From NCBI RefSeq assembly GCF_023159225.1, contig NC_063184.1, positions 15,737,528 through 15,801,527 of the forward strand: DNA of 64,000 nt, in the 5' to 3' direction. The translations under genes and the position numbers were made by a program. Below the pieces are notes generated by a model. The model made no database searches. It had not been told where the DNA came from and saw only the letters and a program-made list of their open reading frames with translations. Positions 23,701 through 38,700 of the stretch are shown piece by piece; position 1 is the first letter of the stretch; each line of letters starts with the position of its first letter. Source of the stretch: Perognathus longimembris pacificus. Lineage: Eukaryota > Chordata > Mammalia > Rodentia > Heteromyidae.

Positions 23701-26700
23701 TGATTTTCAGCAACATAGTATAGTTTAGATGGTATTATTTTTCTTTGGTGGTCAAAGAGGAACGAGTTTTAAAGGTTGAATTGAGTTTACCATTGGGGTT
23801 TAAGTTCACTTTGGAGAAAGTAGGTACAGGTCAAAATGGATCAAGTTATTATTGCTATAAAGAGCTGGCATCATTGCTTAATTATGGTTTTTGTTTTTCT
23901 TTTGCAGAGAATGTGGCAGGTCACTACATTTCCCCCTTTCATGATATTCCTCTGAAGGTGGATATTAAAGAGGTATGATTTCTACTTTTTTCAGAAATGA
24001 AGATAGTGTTTCTGTCATTTCCATAAAATGCTTCTATAAGAACATCCTGAAAGACAGAATGTGATTGGAGGTCAGGAAGAGAAGCAGGCCCAGTAACAGG
24101 ACTGTAAGCCTCAATCATGAATGAAAATTAGGATAAGGATAGGATTTGGAAGGAAGGGAATGGTGCATAAAGCTTAGAATTCAGTAGGAAGTGAAGATTA
24201 AAGGGTAATAATTTAGGAAAACAATGGGTTTATTTTTAGCAGTTGTTTTTCTGTTCACTTTATTAGTAGTCATTTTGGTGTATAAATGTTATATGTACTG
24301 GGTGTACATTTGTACATGGCATAATTTTTCTTCCCAACCCACCACATAGTCTGGTTTAATTTAAAATGCTTCGTAGAGGCATAATAATCACACCTGGGTA
24401 GAATTCACAGGCAGGAGGTGCAGCCGCTACTTTCATGGCTTGTTAGTCATGCTCCCTGGAGTTTCATTTCAATAATGAAATGACTGTTTTAAGTGTAATC
24501 ACTGGAAACTGCCAGTCTTTCCTTAAAGACTATACAGAGCCTTTGCTTATTTCATAAAAACCTGAAAAAATTATTGAAAGTGATTTAGCCTTTCTAATAA
24601 TTTATTTTATAAAACATTTTGGTAATTAGTTCACTGGGCATTACTGGTGGGTGGTGGAAATTTCTGAGTAGCCTCTGTAATAGGACATGTAGACAGCGGA
24701 TGTATTTTCATCGCTTTGCAGTGCATCTGTATTTTCTGTGAAATATTACACTTCAGTGCTGTCTTTTCTTTTGTAGGAAAATGGCATTCCCACAAAGAAA
24801 GCACGAAATGATGAATATGAGGTATATTTATAAGTTTCTACTTGTGAATCTCTTTTGTACTGTTTCTTTGGGACCTTGGTGAAAGTTTGCATTTGTAAAC
24901 TTGTGAGTTTTCCCATGTAAGACTTATGTGCAGTCCAGGGTTTTTCTTCTAGTATCTCTTTAAGAAAGATAGGATGGATATCACCTCCTAATCTCTTATT
25001 GTGGTAAAATATTCATAACATAAAATTTACCATTTTAAACTGTGTAGAATGTCCACTGTTGTGGCATTAACTACTACCAGTTTACAGAATTTTCTGTCAC
25101 CCTCAAATGGAAACTCTGCACTCAGCATATAAATAACAGTCCTTTTTGGCCCCCCTCCCCCATATCCACTGTTCTGCTTTGTCTTTCCATTTCACTACTT
25201 TAGAGACTTATTTACTGTTTCATTTTTCAAGTGAAAGACCTAAGTGAATCAATGCAAAACTAGATTTCAGTTACAAACTATGTATCATGGTAGATTAGCT
25301 TAAAGTAAATGTACTTCATGAGACTGCATCAGATTATCTTCCTTTATTTGTTAAATTATAACAGAAAGTAGTTGGAGTATCTATTCCAGTAAGAAAGAAA
25401 ATGTTATACCAACTATATGCTTGATAGAATAAATGTATTCCATATATTTCAATTCTAAATTAACTAAATGACTATCCAGACCTTTTAGAATTTCTCACTT
25501 AACTCATGTGTTTGATATTTTCTGCACCTTTTGCTCCAGGTTCCCATTATTCCTGCTGGTGCCAGGCAGCTTTCCCTGCTGCCTTACCTTTCAAGCCTTA
25601 TTGCATCTCTGCTCTCCTCTCACTGAGACTTTGTCCCTAGTCTGTGATCCCTCCTCCAGACATAGGCACGGGGGCTGTTTAATCCCTCCAGCCTTTGCCT
25701 GCTTTTTGTTTTCTCAAGTTAGTATTTGTCAAATAATCCTCGAATTATCCACACTGGAACCACTTACAGAGTTTGTTGAAGTTGAGGTCTAGACCCTCTT
25801 GTTTCTTATCTGCTCAGTGAGAATCTCTGGTGGGTGGGGCCTGGTTCTCTCCTGCATGCTTACCATGTATTCCAGGTTTATCCCAGACATAAAGTTTGAC
25901 AACCAGTGTCCTAGTGGTTAGGCACTTCATGTTGGACTAGCAAACATGAAGGAAATCAAAATTTTCCAGCCCCAAAGAACTGTGTTTATTAGCCTGAAAC
26001 AGTACGTTCTGAATCCAGACAACCAAATTAAAATTCAGTTCTTGTAATCCAGTTCACATATTAGAGACTATCTGATTTGTGTTCATTTGAAGAGTTAAGA
26101 GGAAAGAAAAGACATTATTCCTGGGTCCCCCCACCCCTGTGTATATAAAACTTAGTGACTGTTTTCTTAATGTTTTAAATTTTTTGTGTTTTATTTCTTT
26201 ATATTTGCCAAGGAAGAAATGGAGAGAAAAGGACTGAAGCAGAGGTTAAATGTCCCTGCCACATATGTAATTGTCTGATTTGATATGCACCTCCTTTTAT
26301 CCTTATGATTTTCTAATATCTCCTGGCAGACCATTGTTGACTTATAATTAATACCAGTCTTCGGAAACTCAGACTGGCATGAGCACTGAAAAATTACAGG
26401 CCAGATGCACTGTAGCGGGAGAGAAGAAAAGCAGGTTAGAAACCGGCCCTTAGTGATCAGGAGCAAATGATGAGCAGGGTGTCTGACTTCACCCATTGTT
26501 TCTGGGCCTAATTCAGGTCTGTGTGAGTGGTTTTGGTAGGTGTCATTGTGCACAGCAGTCATCCTGGGCCCGGTCTTCTCTGTCATCTTGAATATTCATC
26601 CATGTGCACTTGTTCTGCAGCAAGGCTTTCAGGGAATGAATACATTAGGTGAACATCTGCCACTTACTTGGGTTTTTCTTTTAGTGGCTTCTTAAGACAT

Positions 26701-29700
26701 TTTTAAACAGGTGCGGGGCACCTCATGAAAGAGCATAGAGAATGAAACAGAACATCAGGGCTGTGCCAGGGTTGCTGAGCTAGGTAGGAGATGTACTTCT
26801 AAGGAGTAGTTGCTGGGAACTCATTCTAGGCTTTGTTTACCTCATTATGGGTTTGCCTCTTGCCATTTGAAAGACTTAGTCTCACCTAGAAAAATATAAA
26901 TATCATCATCAAATGTATATTTACATTTAATTGTGCAAATGGCATTGTTTGAATTAACAACATTTGCTATTCACTAAAACCTGCAAGCTGTTGTTTTTTA
27001 AACCAACTTTGTGTATTAAAATGGCTTAGAGAGCTTTTAAAAACAAGCACTCTCCTGGCTCCATCCCAACCAACTGAACCCACATTGGTCAGTGGTGGGG
27101 CCCTGGGCACTTTAGTTCGTATTTAAAGCTCACCCGGTGAATTTGATGACTGCACAATTGAGAATAAGTATATTTAATGATTCTCAATAATCTGTGGTTT
27201 CTGGTGTTTGTCTGTTGCGAACTGATAGTTTAGAAATAGGATCAAAATGAATGATGAGAAGTATTAGTTCACATTCCAGTGTTTGATGATTAGATTCACA
27301 GACTGCATAGGTTTCTAAATGCCAGTAACAACCAGTTGGCAGATTGGCCTGGTCCAGGGCCACACCTGTGGTAGTACTGTCTCAAACCATTGCTTCTTCC
27401 TGATTAAAATGTCAGATGAGGCTCCTGTAACTGGAACATTCTCCCATGAGTGCAACATGAGTGCAATGGCTTCCACTCACTACTGACCTCTTCTAGCTTA
27501 AGCAGTCTATAACGTATAGAAGAAAAGCCATCGGAGGGGAGGTGAAATGGCTGGCTGTGGTTTAAAAGATTCCTTGCAGAATCTATAACTGCCTATGCTG
27601 ATATTTTTCATTTTACATTGTGGTTGTATCTTAGGTATAAATATTCTTGTATAATTTTGAAAATATCTGACTTCATGTCTTTCTGTGTATTTTCCTTTAA
27701 GTTATAAGTCATTAATCTTCCTAATTACTTTATGGTAAGTAGGACAGAGATGGTCTCACTGCTTTCCCTAAACAGAAGAGTAAGATGAAGTCTGATGTGA
27801 AGGACTGGGCCTTTCTCCTATCTTAGCTAGAAAATGTCGATCACCACCTCTCCTGATTCCATTCTACTTCTGTCATTGCACTGTAAAAGTACATCTAAAG
27901 GTAGCAGCCTTTAACAGGAGGAGCCCAATAATGTGATGAGTTCAATTCTGCTGTGTTTCAAACAACTTCTATAATTATTACAAGTAAGGCAAGAAATATG
28001 TAGATGTAAAATGTAGACACTGAACATTTTTTTTTGTGGGACAAAACCTATAGCATTCTTTCAAAGGCCCAGGACTGGCAAAAAAAAAAAAAATGGTAAA
28101 ATATTTTATGTTCTCTTTTCTTTCTTTTTTTTTCTAACTACAGAATTTGTTTAATATGGTTGTGGAAATACCTCGGTGGACAAATGCTAAAATGGAGGTA
28201 TGGATGTATTTATCAATATAGAATAAAATGTTAATGTGTTTTTTTATGTAGATCTTATATCTTTTCTCTGTTATAGGGCTAGGATCTGTAAGGTCTACAT
28301 AAGCAGTTTTTCTTCATTCAAGCATTGCTTTGGGTATTTTGTTGTTGTTTTATAATGTAGACCTAGCATAGACTTTTTTCTTTGAGTGAAATAGGATTTT
28401 TTTTTCAGTACCTGTATTTGAACTCCAGTCTTTGTACTTGCTAGACAGGCAAGACTCTTATCACTGAGCCAGGCTTGCAGCCCTGGTTTTTGTTCATTGT
28501 TTTGAGATAGGTTCTTCATTTTTCCCATGCCCTGCACCTGGGCTCAGTCCACCTGTGTGAAGTTCCTTATAGGTAGCATTAGGTATATACCACAATGCCA
28601 TCCTTTTCACTGAGAAAGGGTCTTGTGAACTTTTTTCTTCCTGGAATGGCCTTTTCTACCTGGAATCTCAGCCTCCCAAAGCAACCAGGCTTTCAGATGT
28701 AGGCTACCTGTGTATTTGTAGAATATGAAATAATATTTTCTGTGGTAAGGGCATGGAATTTTCTGTCTAGTCAGTATTCAAATGTATGATCCAGTATTAA
28801 CTATATTTGCTGCTCTGTGTAATAGTTCTCAAAGCAAAGACAAAGGAATACCTTATTCTTCCTGCCTGAGATTTTGTACACAATGACCATCCTTACTATA
28901 TCACCTCCAAAACCTCACTTCTATTACTGTGATTCTCTTCTGAACTATTTTCTCTCTCTCTCTCTCTCTGTAAGTGTGTTTACATTTGACCGCTAGGATA
29001 GCCTTTTCCATTTCCACTTAAAAAACAACTTTGAAATTTTGGATTGGATTACATTGTATTGAATCCAGTTTATGTTACTTTGAATACTGTAGATAGATAT
29101 TTAAACATAATTTTTTTCCAATTCATGAACATAGAATTTTTTCCAGTTATTTGTGTCTTCTTTAATCACTTTCACCAACGTTTTTTAGTTTTTACTGTAC
29201 AGGTCTTTCTCTTTGTTATATTTATTCATAAGTATTTTTAGGCCTTTCAGGGTATTGTTATTATGAATACGATTATTCTGTTTCTATTTTGGATGGAAAT
29301 GCTATTTGCTTTGTGTATTGATTTTTATCTTGCAACTTCACTGTATTTAGTATTATAATAAGGTTTTTAGTGAAACCATACTATAGAATTTTCGCAGTAT
29401 ATGATTATATCATCTATAAATGGCAAGTTCCACTTCTTACTTTGTATTTGGATGTCTTTTTATTTCTCTTGTCTACTTGCTCTCTGGCAAGGACTTCCAA
29501 ATATATGGTGAATAAAGATGGCAAGAGTGAATGTCCTTTATTTCATACCTTTCACAAAGGATTTTCGATCTTAAACACAGTGAAACATCTTTGACTTAAT
29601 TTTATTATCACAAGATTGTTGGTAACAGAAGGCCCAAGAATAGTGACAAGAAATAACTTGATTAGTCTTTTTTTTTTTTTTTGGCAGTCCTGGGCCTTGG

Positions 29701-32700
29701 ACTCAGGGCCTGAGCACTGCCCCTGGCTTCTTTTTGCTCAAGGCTAGCACTCTGTCACTTGAGCCACAGCACCACTTCTCACCATTTTCAATATATGTAG
29801 TGCTGGGGAATCAAACTCAGGGCTTCATGTATTTGAGGCAAGCACTCTTGCCACTAGGCCATATTCCCTAACTTGATTAGTCTTTATCCTCTTGCCCTTC
29901 TATTCATATTATTCCTTGTGTTAGGAACAACACTATAATGCTGCAGTGCCTCCATATATAATTAGGTGTTTCCTTTCCATCCTGAATATGGTATTCTAAA
30001 ATAGTAATAGGAGCTGACTTAATTTATTTTAAAGCACTTTTGACCAATGAGTTAGAAGATGCATATTTTCTCTGAATATGGCAGATTTAAAAAGTACTTA
30101 GCTATAGGATGCCTCATTTTACATCCAGTGCTTACTCCCTCTTGTCCCCCTTTGGTCTGCTCAGATTGCCACCAAGGAGCCATTGAATCCCATTAAACAA
30201 GATGCGAAGCAAGGCAAGCTGCGTTTTGTGGCAAACATCTTTCCTCACAAGGGTTATATATGGAACTATGGGGCCCTCCCTCAGGTAACGTTTTGTCGTA
30301 ATGGTAAAATTTGTCTGTCTTCAGAAAAAATTGCCTTGTAAATCCTGTGAACTGCTTGAATTTAAATTGGTTCTGAGGACATGTCAGTTGGAGAGATTGG
30401 TAAATTTAAAATTCTTTAATGTGCAGTTTTATTGCATCGATAAATTTGGTTTCAAAGCATATATGTGTCTGTGCTGAAGTTCTTGGGGTCTGGCACCGTG
30501 TGTTCACTTGACATTTTGAGCACCTTTTTTCTGGACTCAGCTATGAAATTGATTTTTTTGGTGTGTGTGAGTGCCAGTCCTATGGCTTGAACTCAGGACC
30601 TGGGTGCTGTCCCTGAGCTTTTTCACTCTACCATTTGGGCCACAGCTCCAATTCTGACTATTTGGTGGTTAACTAGAGATAAGAGTCTCATGGAGTTAGC
30701 TGCTTGGGCTGACTTTGAACCATGATCCTCAGATCTCAGCCCCCTAGGTAGCTAGGATTACAGGCGTGAACCACCAGAGCCTGGCTAATTTTCTTATCTG
30801 TAGTCATTCCTATAATTTTGTTATACCCATCTATATACAGTGAATTTTATTTTTTTAGTTAACTTTTTCAGAACACATAAACTGAGTTATTATCTACTTA
30901 CTCACTGTTAGGAGTTCACAATTTCTAAGTAGAAAGCAGGGAAGATGAGAAGCAAGTGGTAACATAATCACAAGACAATGTTCTCGAAGTTTAATTTCTT
31001 ATTTGTTTCCATCTTTTCTTGTTCTTTTAACTTTCCTCTTGTATTTCAGTTTACTTAGTTACCTAATGGAAGCTTCAGTATGTTCGCTTGCTCTAAAGTC
31101 TAGGTTTGGGAGACAGAGAAAGCAGCATTTGTTTCTATGTGTATTAACCTTATTAGAACATCTGCCTGGAGGTTTAATTTTTGTATTTTTATGTATTAAT
31201 GTTGGTATCTTACATGAAACTCGAAGGCAGTGCTTAAGAAATTTCTAGGAAAAGGGGGGAGAGGTCCTGGCTTTATTCCAACCCAGCAAACAGCTGCCCA
31301 TTTTGAATAAACATTCACAGAAAAAGGAAAATTGTTCTCTGAAGAAGCCAGGCTGCCTTTCTTGCTGTTGGACCACCCACGTGGATGCATTCTTGGTTAA
31401 CTGGCACTCCAAAAATGGATGTGCTCAGGATGGAAATGTCTGCTGAGATGGAAAGCAGCCTTTCTGATTCCCTAAGTGCCTAAATAGACATTCTGCTTGG
31501 CTCAACAGGGACAGGTTAAAGAAATTCTTTGGTGCATAGGGTATGGTGAGAGGCGAGGGTGTGTAGAAGAGCGTCAGGCTGAAGAAGCCACAGAATTAGA
31601 GGCATTTGAGGAAGATCAAGAAGGAATAGAGGGGCTGGGGGTATGGCCTAGTGGCAAGAGAGCTTGCCTCGTATACATGAGGCCCTGGGTTCAATTCCCC
31701 AGCACCACATATACAGAAAACGGCCAGAAGTGGCGCTGTGGCTCAAGTAGCAGAGTGCTAGCCTTGAGCAAAAGGAAGCCAGGGACAGTGCCCAGGTCTT
31801 GAGTCCAAGGCCCAGGACTGGCAAAAAAAAAAGGAATAGAGTTGAAGTTGGTTCATTTCTTTAGACATTATATTAATATGTGTTCTGGGATAGTAAACTA
31901 GGGGCTGGGCTTAGAAGTCAAAGGAGACAATATGATCTTGGGCAAGATACATCTTTACCTGTATGGCTGTGGTAGGAGGAAAATGAATTTATTTCATTAG
32001 TAGAATGTGTAGTGGATAGTAATAATTGTGATTACTACTTTTAATATTTTTTTTAAGTTTTTATTATAAAACTGATGTACAGAGAGGTTACACTTTCATA
32101 CGTTAGGCATTGGATACATTTCTTGTACTGTTTGTTACCTTGTCCCTCATACCCCCCTTCCCCTCCCCCTTTCCCCCCCTGAGGTGTTCAGTTCACTTAC
32201 ACCAAACAGTTTTGCAAGTATTTGCTTTTGTTGTTGTTTCTTGTATTTTACCCTTTGTCTCTCAATTTTGGTATTCCCTTTGAATTTCCTAATTCTAATA
32301 CCAGTACACACTGTTTCCCATACACTCAGATAAGATTACAGAGATAGTGTAGGTACAATCACAAGAAGGTGATACATGAACATCATCAATAGTAGAAACT
32401 ACAGATACAAATGGGATGATGAAAGTAGTTACAACTGTGATATAAGAATCATTTTCATAAAATGGAGTTCATTTCACTTAGCATCATCTTATGTGATCAT
32501 AAGGGTATAGCTATTGGGCTCTTGTGATCCTCTGTTGTGACTTGCCTAAACCTGTGCTAATTATTCCCAATAAGGGAGACCATAGAGTCCATGTTTCTTT
32601 GGGTCTGGCTCACTTCACTTAGTATAATTTTTTCCAAGTCCTTCCATTTCCTTACAAATAGGGCAATGTCATTCTTTCTGGTAGAGGCATAAAATTCCAT

Positions 32701-35700
32701 TGTGTATATGTACCACATTTACTTTTAATATTTTCTGTCAGTAAAGTTACTTACATCCTGATTGGTGTGATTGACATCTTAGCCTAACATTTTCACTAAT
32801 TCTGTTATTTTATTGGGGACAATATAAAGCAGGCCTACTGACGAGAAGTGAAGGCGATGAGATGAAGGTAAAACAAAAGAAATTTACATAGATTTCTCTT
32901 TGGAGCCAGCTAAAATTTTGTGTTTCCCTTGGGTGAAGTGTTTTAATTTCAAGGTACTCTTATGCAGTAGTGTTGTTCTTTCCCCCCACCCCCGCCCCTC
33001 CATCTTTCTCTTGCTAGTACTGAAGTTTGAACTCAGGTCCTCAATCTTACTCAACCCTGCTACCTGAGCCACACCTCTAGCCTGGCATTTGGAGGTTATT
33101 TGGAGATGGAGTTTCAGGGACTTTTCTCTATGAGTTGACTTTGAGCTACAATCTTCAGGATCTGACTGTGGAGTAACTAAGATTACAGGTGTGAGCTATT
33201 GGTGCCTGGCGATAGTTCTCTTAAGTCAACCAAATTCAGTTGCTTCCGTGTCTTCATTCACTCTTTACCCTGTGTTCTCCATTACCTACCTAAATCATAT
33301 TCCATCCAACATCTACTGTGAGAGTAAAAATCCATGAATGCTTTTTCTGTGCCAGAACTTTTCAGAGCCAAGTATGGTGGTACATGTCTGTAATCCCAAC
33401 TACTTCGGAGACAGAGATAGGAGGAGCACAGATCAAGACCAGCCTGGGCAAAGATATATGGAGAGACCCAATTTGAAAAACAAACTAAAAGGACTGAGAT
33501 GCATCTCAAGTGGTAAAGTGCTAGCAAAACCTGAGTTCGGTTCCAATATTGGAAAACAAAACCAATCAAGAACCCCTCAGTTTCTTGTCCTTAGAAGTAT
33601 AAAATATAAAACTTATTTAAAAGTTCCTCCCTGACCCTGCATGATCCAGCTTCTGCTTTTACTTCCCCATCCTCACACAACTTGTGCAGTGTTTCTAATT
33701 TCCAAGCTTACAGAACTGTTCTTCCATTTACTTCCTATTTATTGAGTGCTTAATAGTTTCCTGGCAGTGTTTTTATTCTAAGTACTGTAGGAAAGGAGTA
33801 ATAAAAGTGACCAAAAACTCTTTGGGAACTTTCATTCTAGTCAGACAGATAAACAATAAACCAAGTATGTCAGCAACTATTAAGTGCACTGGAGGAGAAG
33901 AAAGAAAAGCAGGGAGGCTAGGTGTGATGGCCCATTAAGTGCCTCCTTGTCTCTTCTGTAATCTCAACTACTTGGGAAGCATCAGTGGTTCAAGGCTAGG
34001 CTAGTACTGAGACCCCATGCAAATCAATTTGTAATTCAGGAGTGATAATATGCATCTGTGATCTCAGTTGCACAGGAGAAGCGGTAGGAAGATGATGATC
34101 TTAGGCCAACCCTGTACAAAAATATAAAGCCCAAACTGAAAAATAACTGAAAAACAAGGCTGGGGGGCATGGATTATATGGTACAATTCCTGCCTCGCAA
34201 GCAGGAGGCCTTGAATTCAGAAGGGAGGGAACTCTGGGGTGTGTTATAATTCTTGACATTTAGATATGGCGAAGACCTCAGTGAAAAGCATTTTATTTTA
34301 GTAAAGATCTGGAAGTGATGGACCATGTATGGCCGATATTTAGGAAAAGAATAGTCCCAACAGGAAACAGCAAGGAGAAAGGCTTGAGGTAGAAGTAATC
34401 CGAGTATATTTGAGTAACACAGAGTAGGTCAGTGTAACTGAATGGAAGTGAAGGAGAGGAAATATACTTGCTATTCTTAAGCAGAAATCTTTTATATATG
34501 TTTAAATCCTAGCCAGTCTATGAGTATACAAATGTGTATGTAAGTTTACAGATTGTCTATCCTAGTTATCTACCAAATAAAACTAACTAAATTCTGTGTT
34601 TTTTTCAAAAAAATGCTTAGACTTTGAGCCCAAGACAAGAGACTAAACCTTGTTGGTCCATATGTATGGTTCTACCACCTGCCCTGACAAATTGGTTGTT
34701 AGTGACAAATGAGGTGATCTAGCAGAATGTTCAATTCTGTAGTGAGTCCTTAGTAATATCTCAGTGATGATGCCAGTGACGGGACCTCTAAGAGACACTC
34801 GCTATAATTGAAAGCTGGGAATCCAGGTTGTCACTGAGTAGCTGTTACTTCCCTTAGCTTGGTGATAGGGATCCTGGTTAGTCAGGAATGAATTCTCAAG
34901 AGTCTTCTACATGTGAAGCTCTGGACCAGAGCATGGTGGTTACGAGCATATTGGTTGATATTTATAAATTACAGGGCTGAAACACTACAAAAGTTTTAAT
35001 TTAGGCTACACATTTTGATTTATTCCTTTTTCATAGTTTTACAGTCATCCTTTATATAACATTATTCTGTTAATAGTTTTATTTTAAAGCTTTTTTAGAT
35101 GATTTTCTTTGGCCCATGTTATTTTTTGGCCCATGTTATTTTTTTTTCTGTATACTTAGGTATGTACTCCTACGTATATACTTTGTGAGTCAAATTGTGA
35201 ATTGTATACCTATTTTAATAAGTACCCCCAAATTGTTTACAACTATACTCGTGTGTGTGCGTGTGGGTGTGCACGTGTGTGCACGTGTGTGTGCATGTAC
35301 CTCCTGAGGATTTGTATTTAGGGCCTAGGTGCTGGCATTGAGCTTTGTTTTTTGCTCAAGCCTAGTGCTCTACTTCTTGAGCCACAGCTCTGCTCCCAGT
35401 TTTTTGGTAGTGAATTGAAGATGTGAGTCTCTTTAATTTTCCTTCCCTGGCTGGCTTTGAACTTTTATCCTCAGAACTCAACCTCCCAAGTAGCTAGAAT
35501 TACAGGTGTGAGCCACTAGTGCCCAGCAGCAACTTAGACTCTTATAAATACCTTGACTAGTATAACACTATCAGATTAAAATTTTTTTTCGTGTAGTGTT
35601 GTGGTTTTTGTTTGTGTTTGTATTTCTCTGCTCAATTTTTTTTTTTTTTTTTGCCAGCCCTAGGGCTTGAACTCAAGGCCTGAGCTCTGTCCCTGACTTC

Positions 35701-38700
35701 CTTTTGCTCAAGGCTAGCATTCTACCACTTGAGCCACAACACCACTTCTGGCCTTTTCTGTTTATGTGGTGGTGAGGAATCGAAGCCAGGGCTTCATGTA
35801 TGCTAGGCAAGCACTCTACTGCTAAGCCACATTCCCAGCCCCTAGTCAGTCTTTCTGTAAATTTATAAGCTATTCCTGCTTCTGTTTCCTCAAATTGCCT
35901 GTTTATGTCTATAGCCCATTTTAGTTGTGTTATCCTTTTTCTTATTTATAGCAATTATTTTTAAATTCTGGATTCTAATCCTTTTCAGTAAGATTTGACC
36001 TTTATTCTTTTTTTTTTTTTTCCTGGGCTTTTCTAGTAGTTTTTGTGCCTTGTTATACATGTAAAACTCCACAAGAGGGCATGTTCAAAGTTCTAAGTCG
36101 GTCAAGATTTCCTCATTGTCATTATACTAAAGGACCTCAAGTTAAAATTGAGGTCACTTAGGATGTGTTTCTACTTAACCTAAAACCACAGCCCTGAATA
36201 TTTAACTCATTAAAGGAAGATGTGGAAATAAAATCAATCTGGTATTTTATCTGTTACAGAAAGTCATGAAGAAATGGCCTTAAAATTAATATCATTGTAT
36301 AGTTTAAGCATTCTTTTCCTTGTACTTATTTCCCTAGTATAGAAACAAAGTCAGTGGGTAATCCTGAAAATGTAGTTCTGGAAGAATGCAAGTCAGTAGA
36401 CAGAAATACTCAACAGAACCAAGTTTTGTACAAGTCACAGAAGTACAATTTTGTCTCAAAATAAGGATTTTCTTATTTAACACTAACCAAAGTAAGCTTC
36501 ATATTCATTGGTATTATTTCTGAAGATTATGAGTTTCAGAGTAAAAATATATCTTAAAATTATCTCAGTTGAGCCATTCTTTTTCTAGCTGAAGAAACAG
36601 GTCTTGATTTTGTAGTCATAGTAGTTTTATAGTAGTATGTAATCATAGTGGGATGGAATCTTGCTGCCTTCCCTAATTAAGGCAGTGTCTCCAGCTTATC
36701 ACATTTGTTTTCTCACTGACTGTGGGAGCAGGGTTAGGAGGAGGAGGATTCAAGAGAGAATCCTGCATTTGGAAAGATATCTTTATTTGATTTTGGCTTT
36801 ATTCTGGTCTCACATTGTTTTCCTCAGTAATGATGCTACAGTATTTGTCATAAATGCTAATACTATGACACTCTTCAAGGTATTGGCTTTTTCCTATTCA
36901 TTTCTATTCCTGGCCTAGATAGTTCTCAGTAAATACTGTACTCATTGTTCTGGTGAATATGGATGTTTGGTGACAGTAAGAAAAACGTAGAGTGATGAGA
37001 AAACCAAGGAAGAATGGAACTTTGGAAGAATGGGAAATTTGCTTAGGAGATTCTGAGAAAAATATCTAAAAGAAGGTAACTACAAAATAGAATTTACTAT
37101 TACTATCAAAACTTGGATAGTATGCATTGGTGGCACATGCTTATAATCCTTTCTACTCAAGAGGCTGAGATCTAAGGACCACGGTTTGAAGCTACTCTAG
37201 GCAAGAAAGTCCAGGAGTCTCTTTTATCTCCACTAAACTACCAAAAAAGCCAGAAGTGGAGTTATTGTGACTCAGTGGCAGAGTGTTAGCCTTGAGCAAA
37301 AAGCTCAGGGATAGCATCTAACCTCTGAGTTTGACCTCAGGACTGGCACGAAAAAAAAAACAAAACAAAAGAAAGGACATTGTAAACACTTTAAAACTCT
37401 CAACTTGGATAAGTTAAACATTTTATTGCAGTTTATCTGTCTGTACAATGGGGATAATGTTATATTCCCCACAGTTTGTGAGTGTGACTTAGAAAATATC
37501 TATTACCTATAAGCAGTGTGTAAGGTGAACAATTACAGTATTTTTATATTATATTAGTAGTATTAATACTTGGGTAGTATAATCTTGTCTGACATGGTTT
37601 GCTTTTTAAAATAGGGTCAAGACCGTTTATTTCTGGGAGTAGTATAATTAGCGTGAGAAAGAAAACATTTTTCTGGGGTTGGCTATTAATAAGCATGCAT
37701 TTTGAGTTATAAACATAAAATTAGAGACACTAAATGTGGATAATCTGAAATCCAAGATAGCGATAAATTGAATCTTGAGGTGGCACAATGTCTACAGCCT
37801 TTATAGTGTAAATTCCAGGAGCTTTGAGAAACTTGCAGAGTTCCATTTAGAAAAGCAGTTAGGAAGCTCTGGGGAAGTGGTAGGTCCTAGTGGGTATTTA
37901 AACTTGATATCAAATACCTGTTATGGTGTCCATTTATAAAAGCATCAAATAGGGGCTGGGGATATGGCCTAGTGGCAAGAGAGCTTGCCTCGTATGTGTG
38001 AGGCCCTGGGTTCGATTCCCCAGCACCACATATACAGAAAATGGCCAGAAGTGGCACTGTGGCTCAAGTGGCAGAGTGCTAGCCTTGAGCAAAAAGGAAG
38101 CCAGGGACAGTGCTCAGGCCCTGAGTCCAAGGCCCAGGACTGGCCAAAAAATAAAAAAAATAAAAGCATCAAATAATTTAGTAGCCAACAGTATAATATT
38201 TTTGTAAACAGGGTGAGTTTCTTTTCATGGTTTTCTGTAGGTTTTTTTGCTCAAGTCTGAGAATCTATCATTTGGGTCATGTCTCCACTTTTTTTTTTTT
38301 TTTTTTGGCTTTTTGCTGTTTAACTGGAGATAAGGAGTCTTTAAGATTTGTCTGCCTAGGCTCACTTGGAATCTAGATAGGCAGGTGTCAGCCTCCTATG
38401 TAGGTAGAATAACAGGCATGAGTCATTGGTATTGGCTCTTTGCATGCTTTTTCAGTATCTTGACATTTAATATAAAGATACAGAGGTGTTTTTCTTTTAA
38501 TTACTTTTACTATCTTTAAGTAGTTGTACAAAGACATTACCATTCAACAAATCGGTTTATAAGTACAATGCTTCTTGATTGATACCACCCTTTTCATCAT
38601 TCTCCCCCATCCCTCCCAAGGGTTTTTCTTTTCTGTAGTATATAATGTCCTGTTCTTTTGTTTACGAAGGGAAAACTGTTTCTACGAGTAGAAGGCATTT

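Larger units (their letters stand above)
11433..23907 (+). other. PPA2: PPA2 intron 1 (12,475 bp)
   Basis: Donor GTAAGT, acceptor TTTTGCAG. It holds the end of the CpG island, a GC-rich minisatellite (11741-12420), SINEs, a + strand L1 nested in a SINE (17549-18402), a long antisense ancient L1 with nested SINEs (about 18440-20640), a tandem GC-rich block (20790-21930) and an L1 ORF2 scrap (23213-23408). I see nothing recognisable in 12430-12930, 14100-15970, 22470-22860 or 23410-23900. Confidence 0.9.
24822..28143 (+). other. PPA2: PPA2 intron 3 (3,322 bp)
   Basis: Donor GTATAT, acceptor AACTACAG behind a long T/C tract. It contains an ancient antisense L1 3' piece (24990-25235) and a 28-bp SINE tail (28066-28093). 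I recognise nothing in 25240-28060. Confidence 0.85.
28198..30164 (+). other. PPA2: PPA2 intron 4 (1,967 bp)
   Basis: Donor GTATGG, acceptor CTGCTCAG. It contains an old composite SINE (28395-28710), a CT microsatellite (28951-28969), an antisense L1 ORF2 fragment (29040-29600) and an IDL-Geo SINE (29671-29868). Confidence 0.85.

Noticed and set aside
23745..23978. 77-codon open frame running into exon 2 as an alternative first exon
   Set aside because: Its upstream part is intron with a branch/polypyrimidine region and acceptor; no promoter signs and no similarity to PPA2 N-termini.
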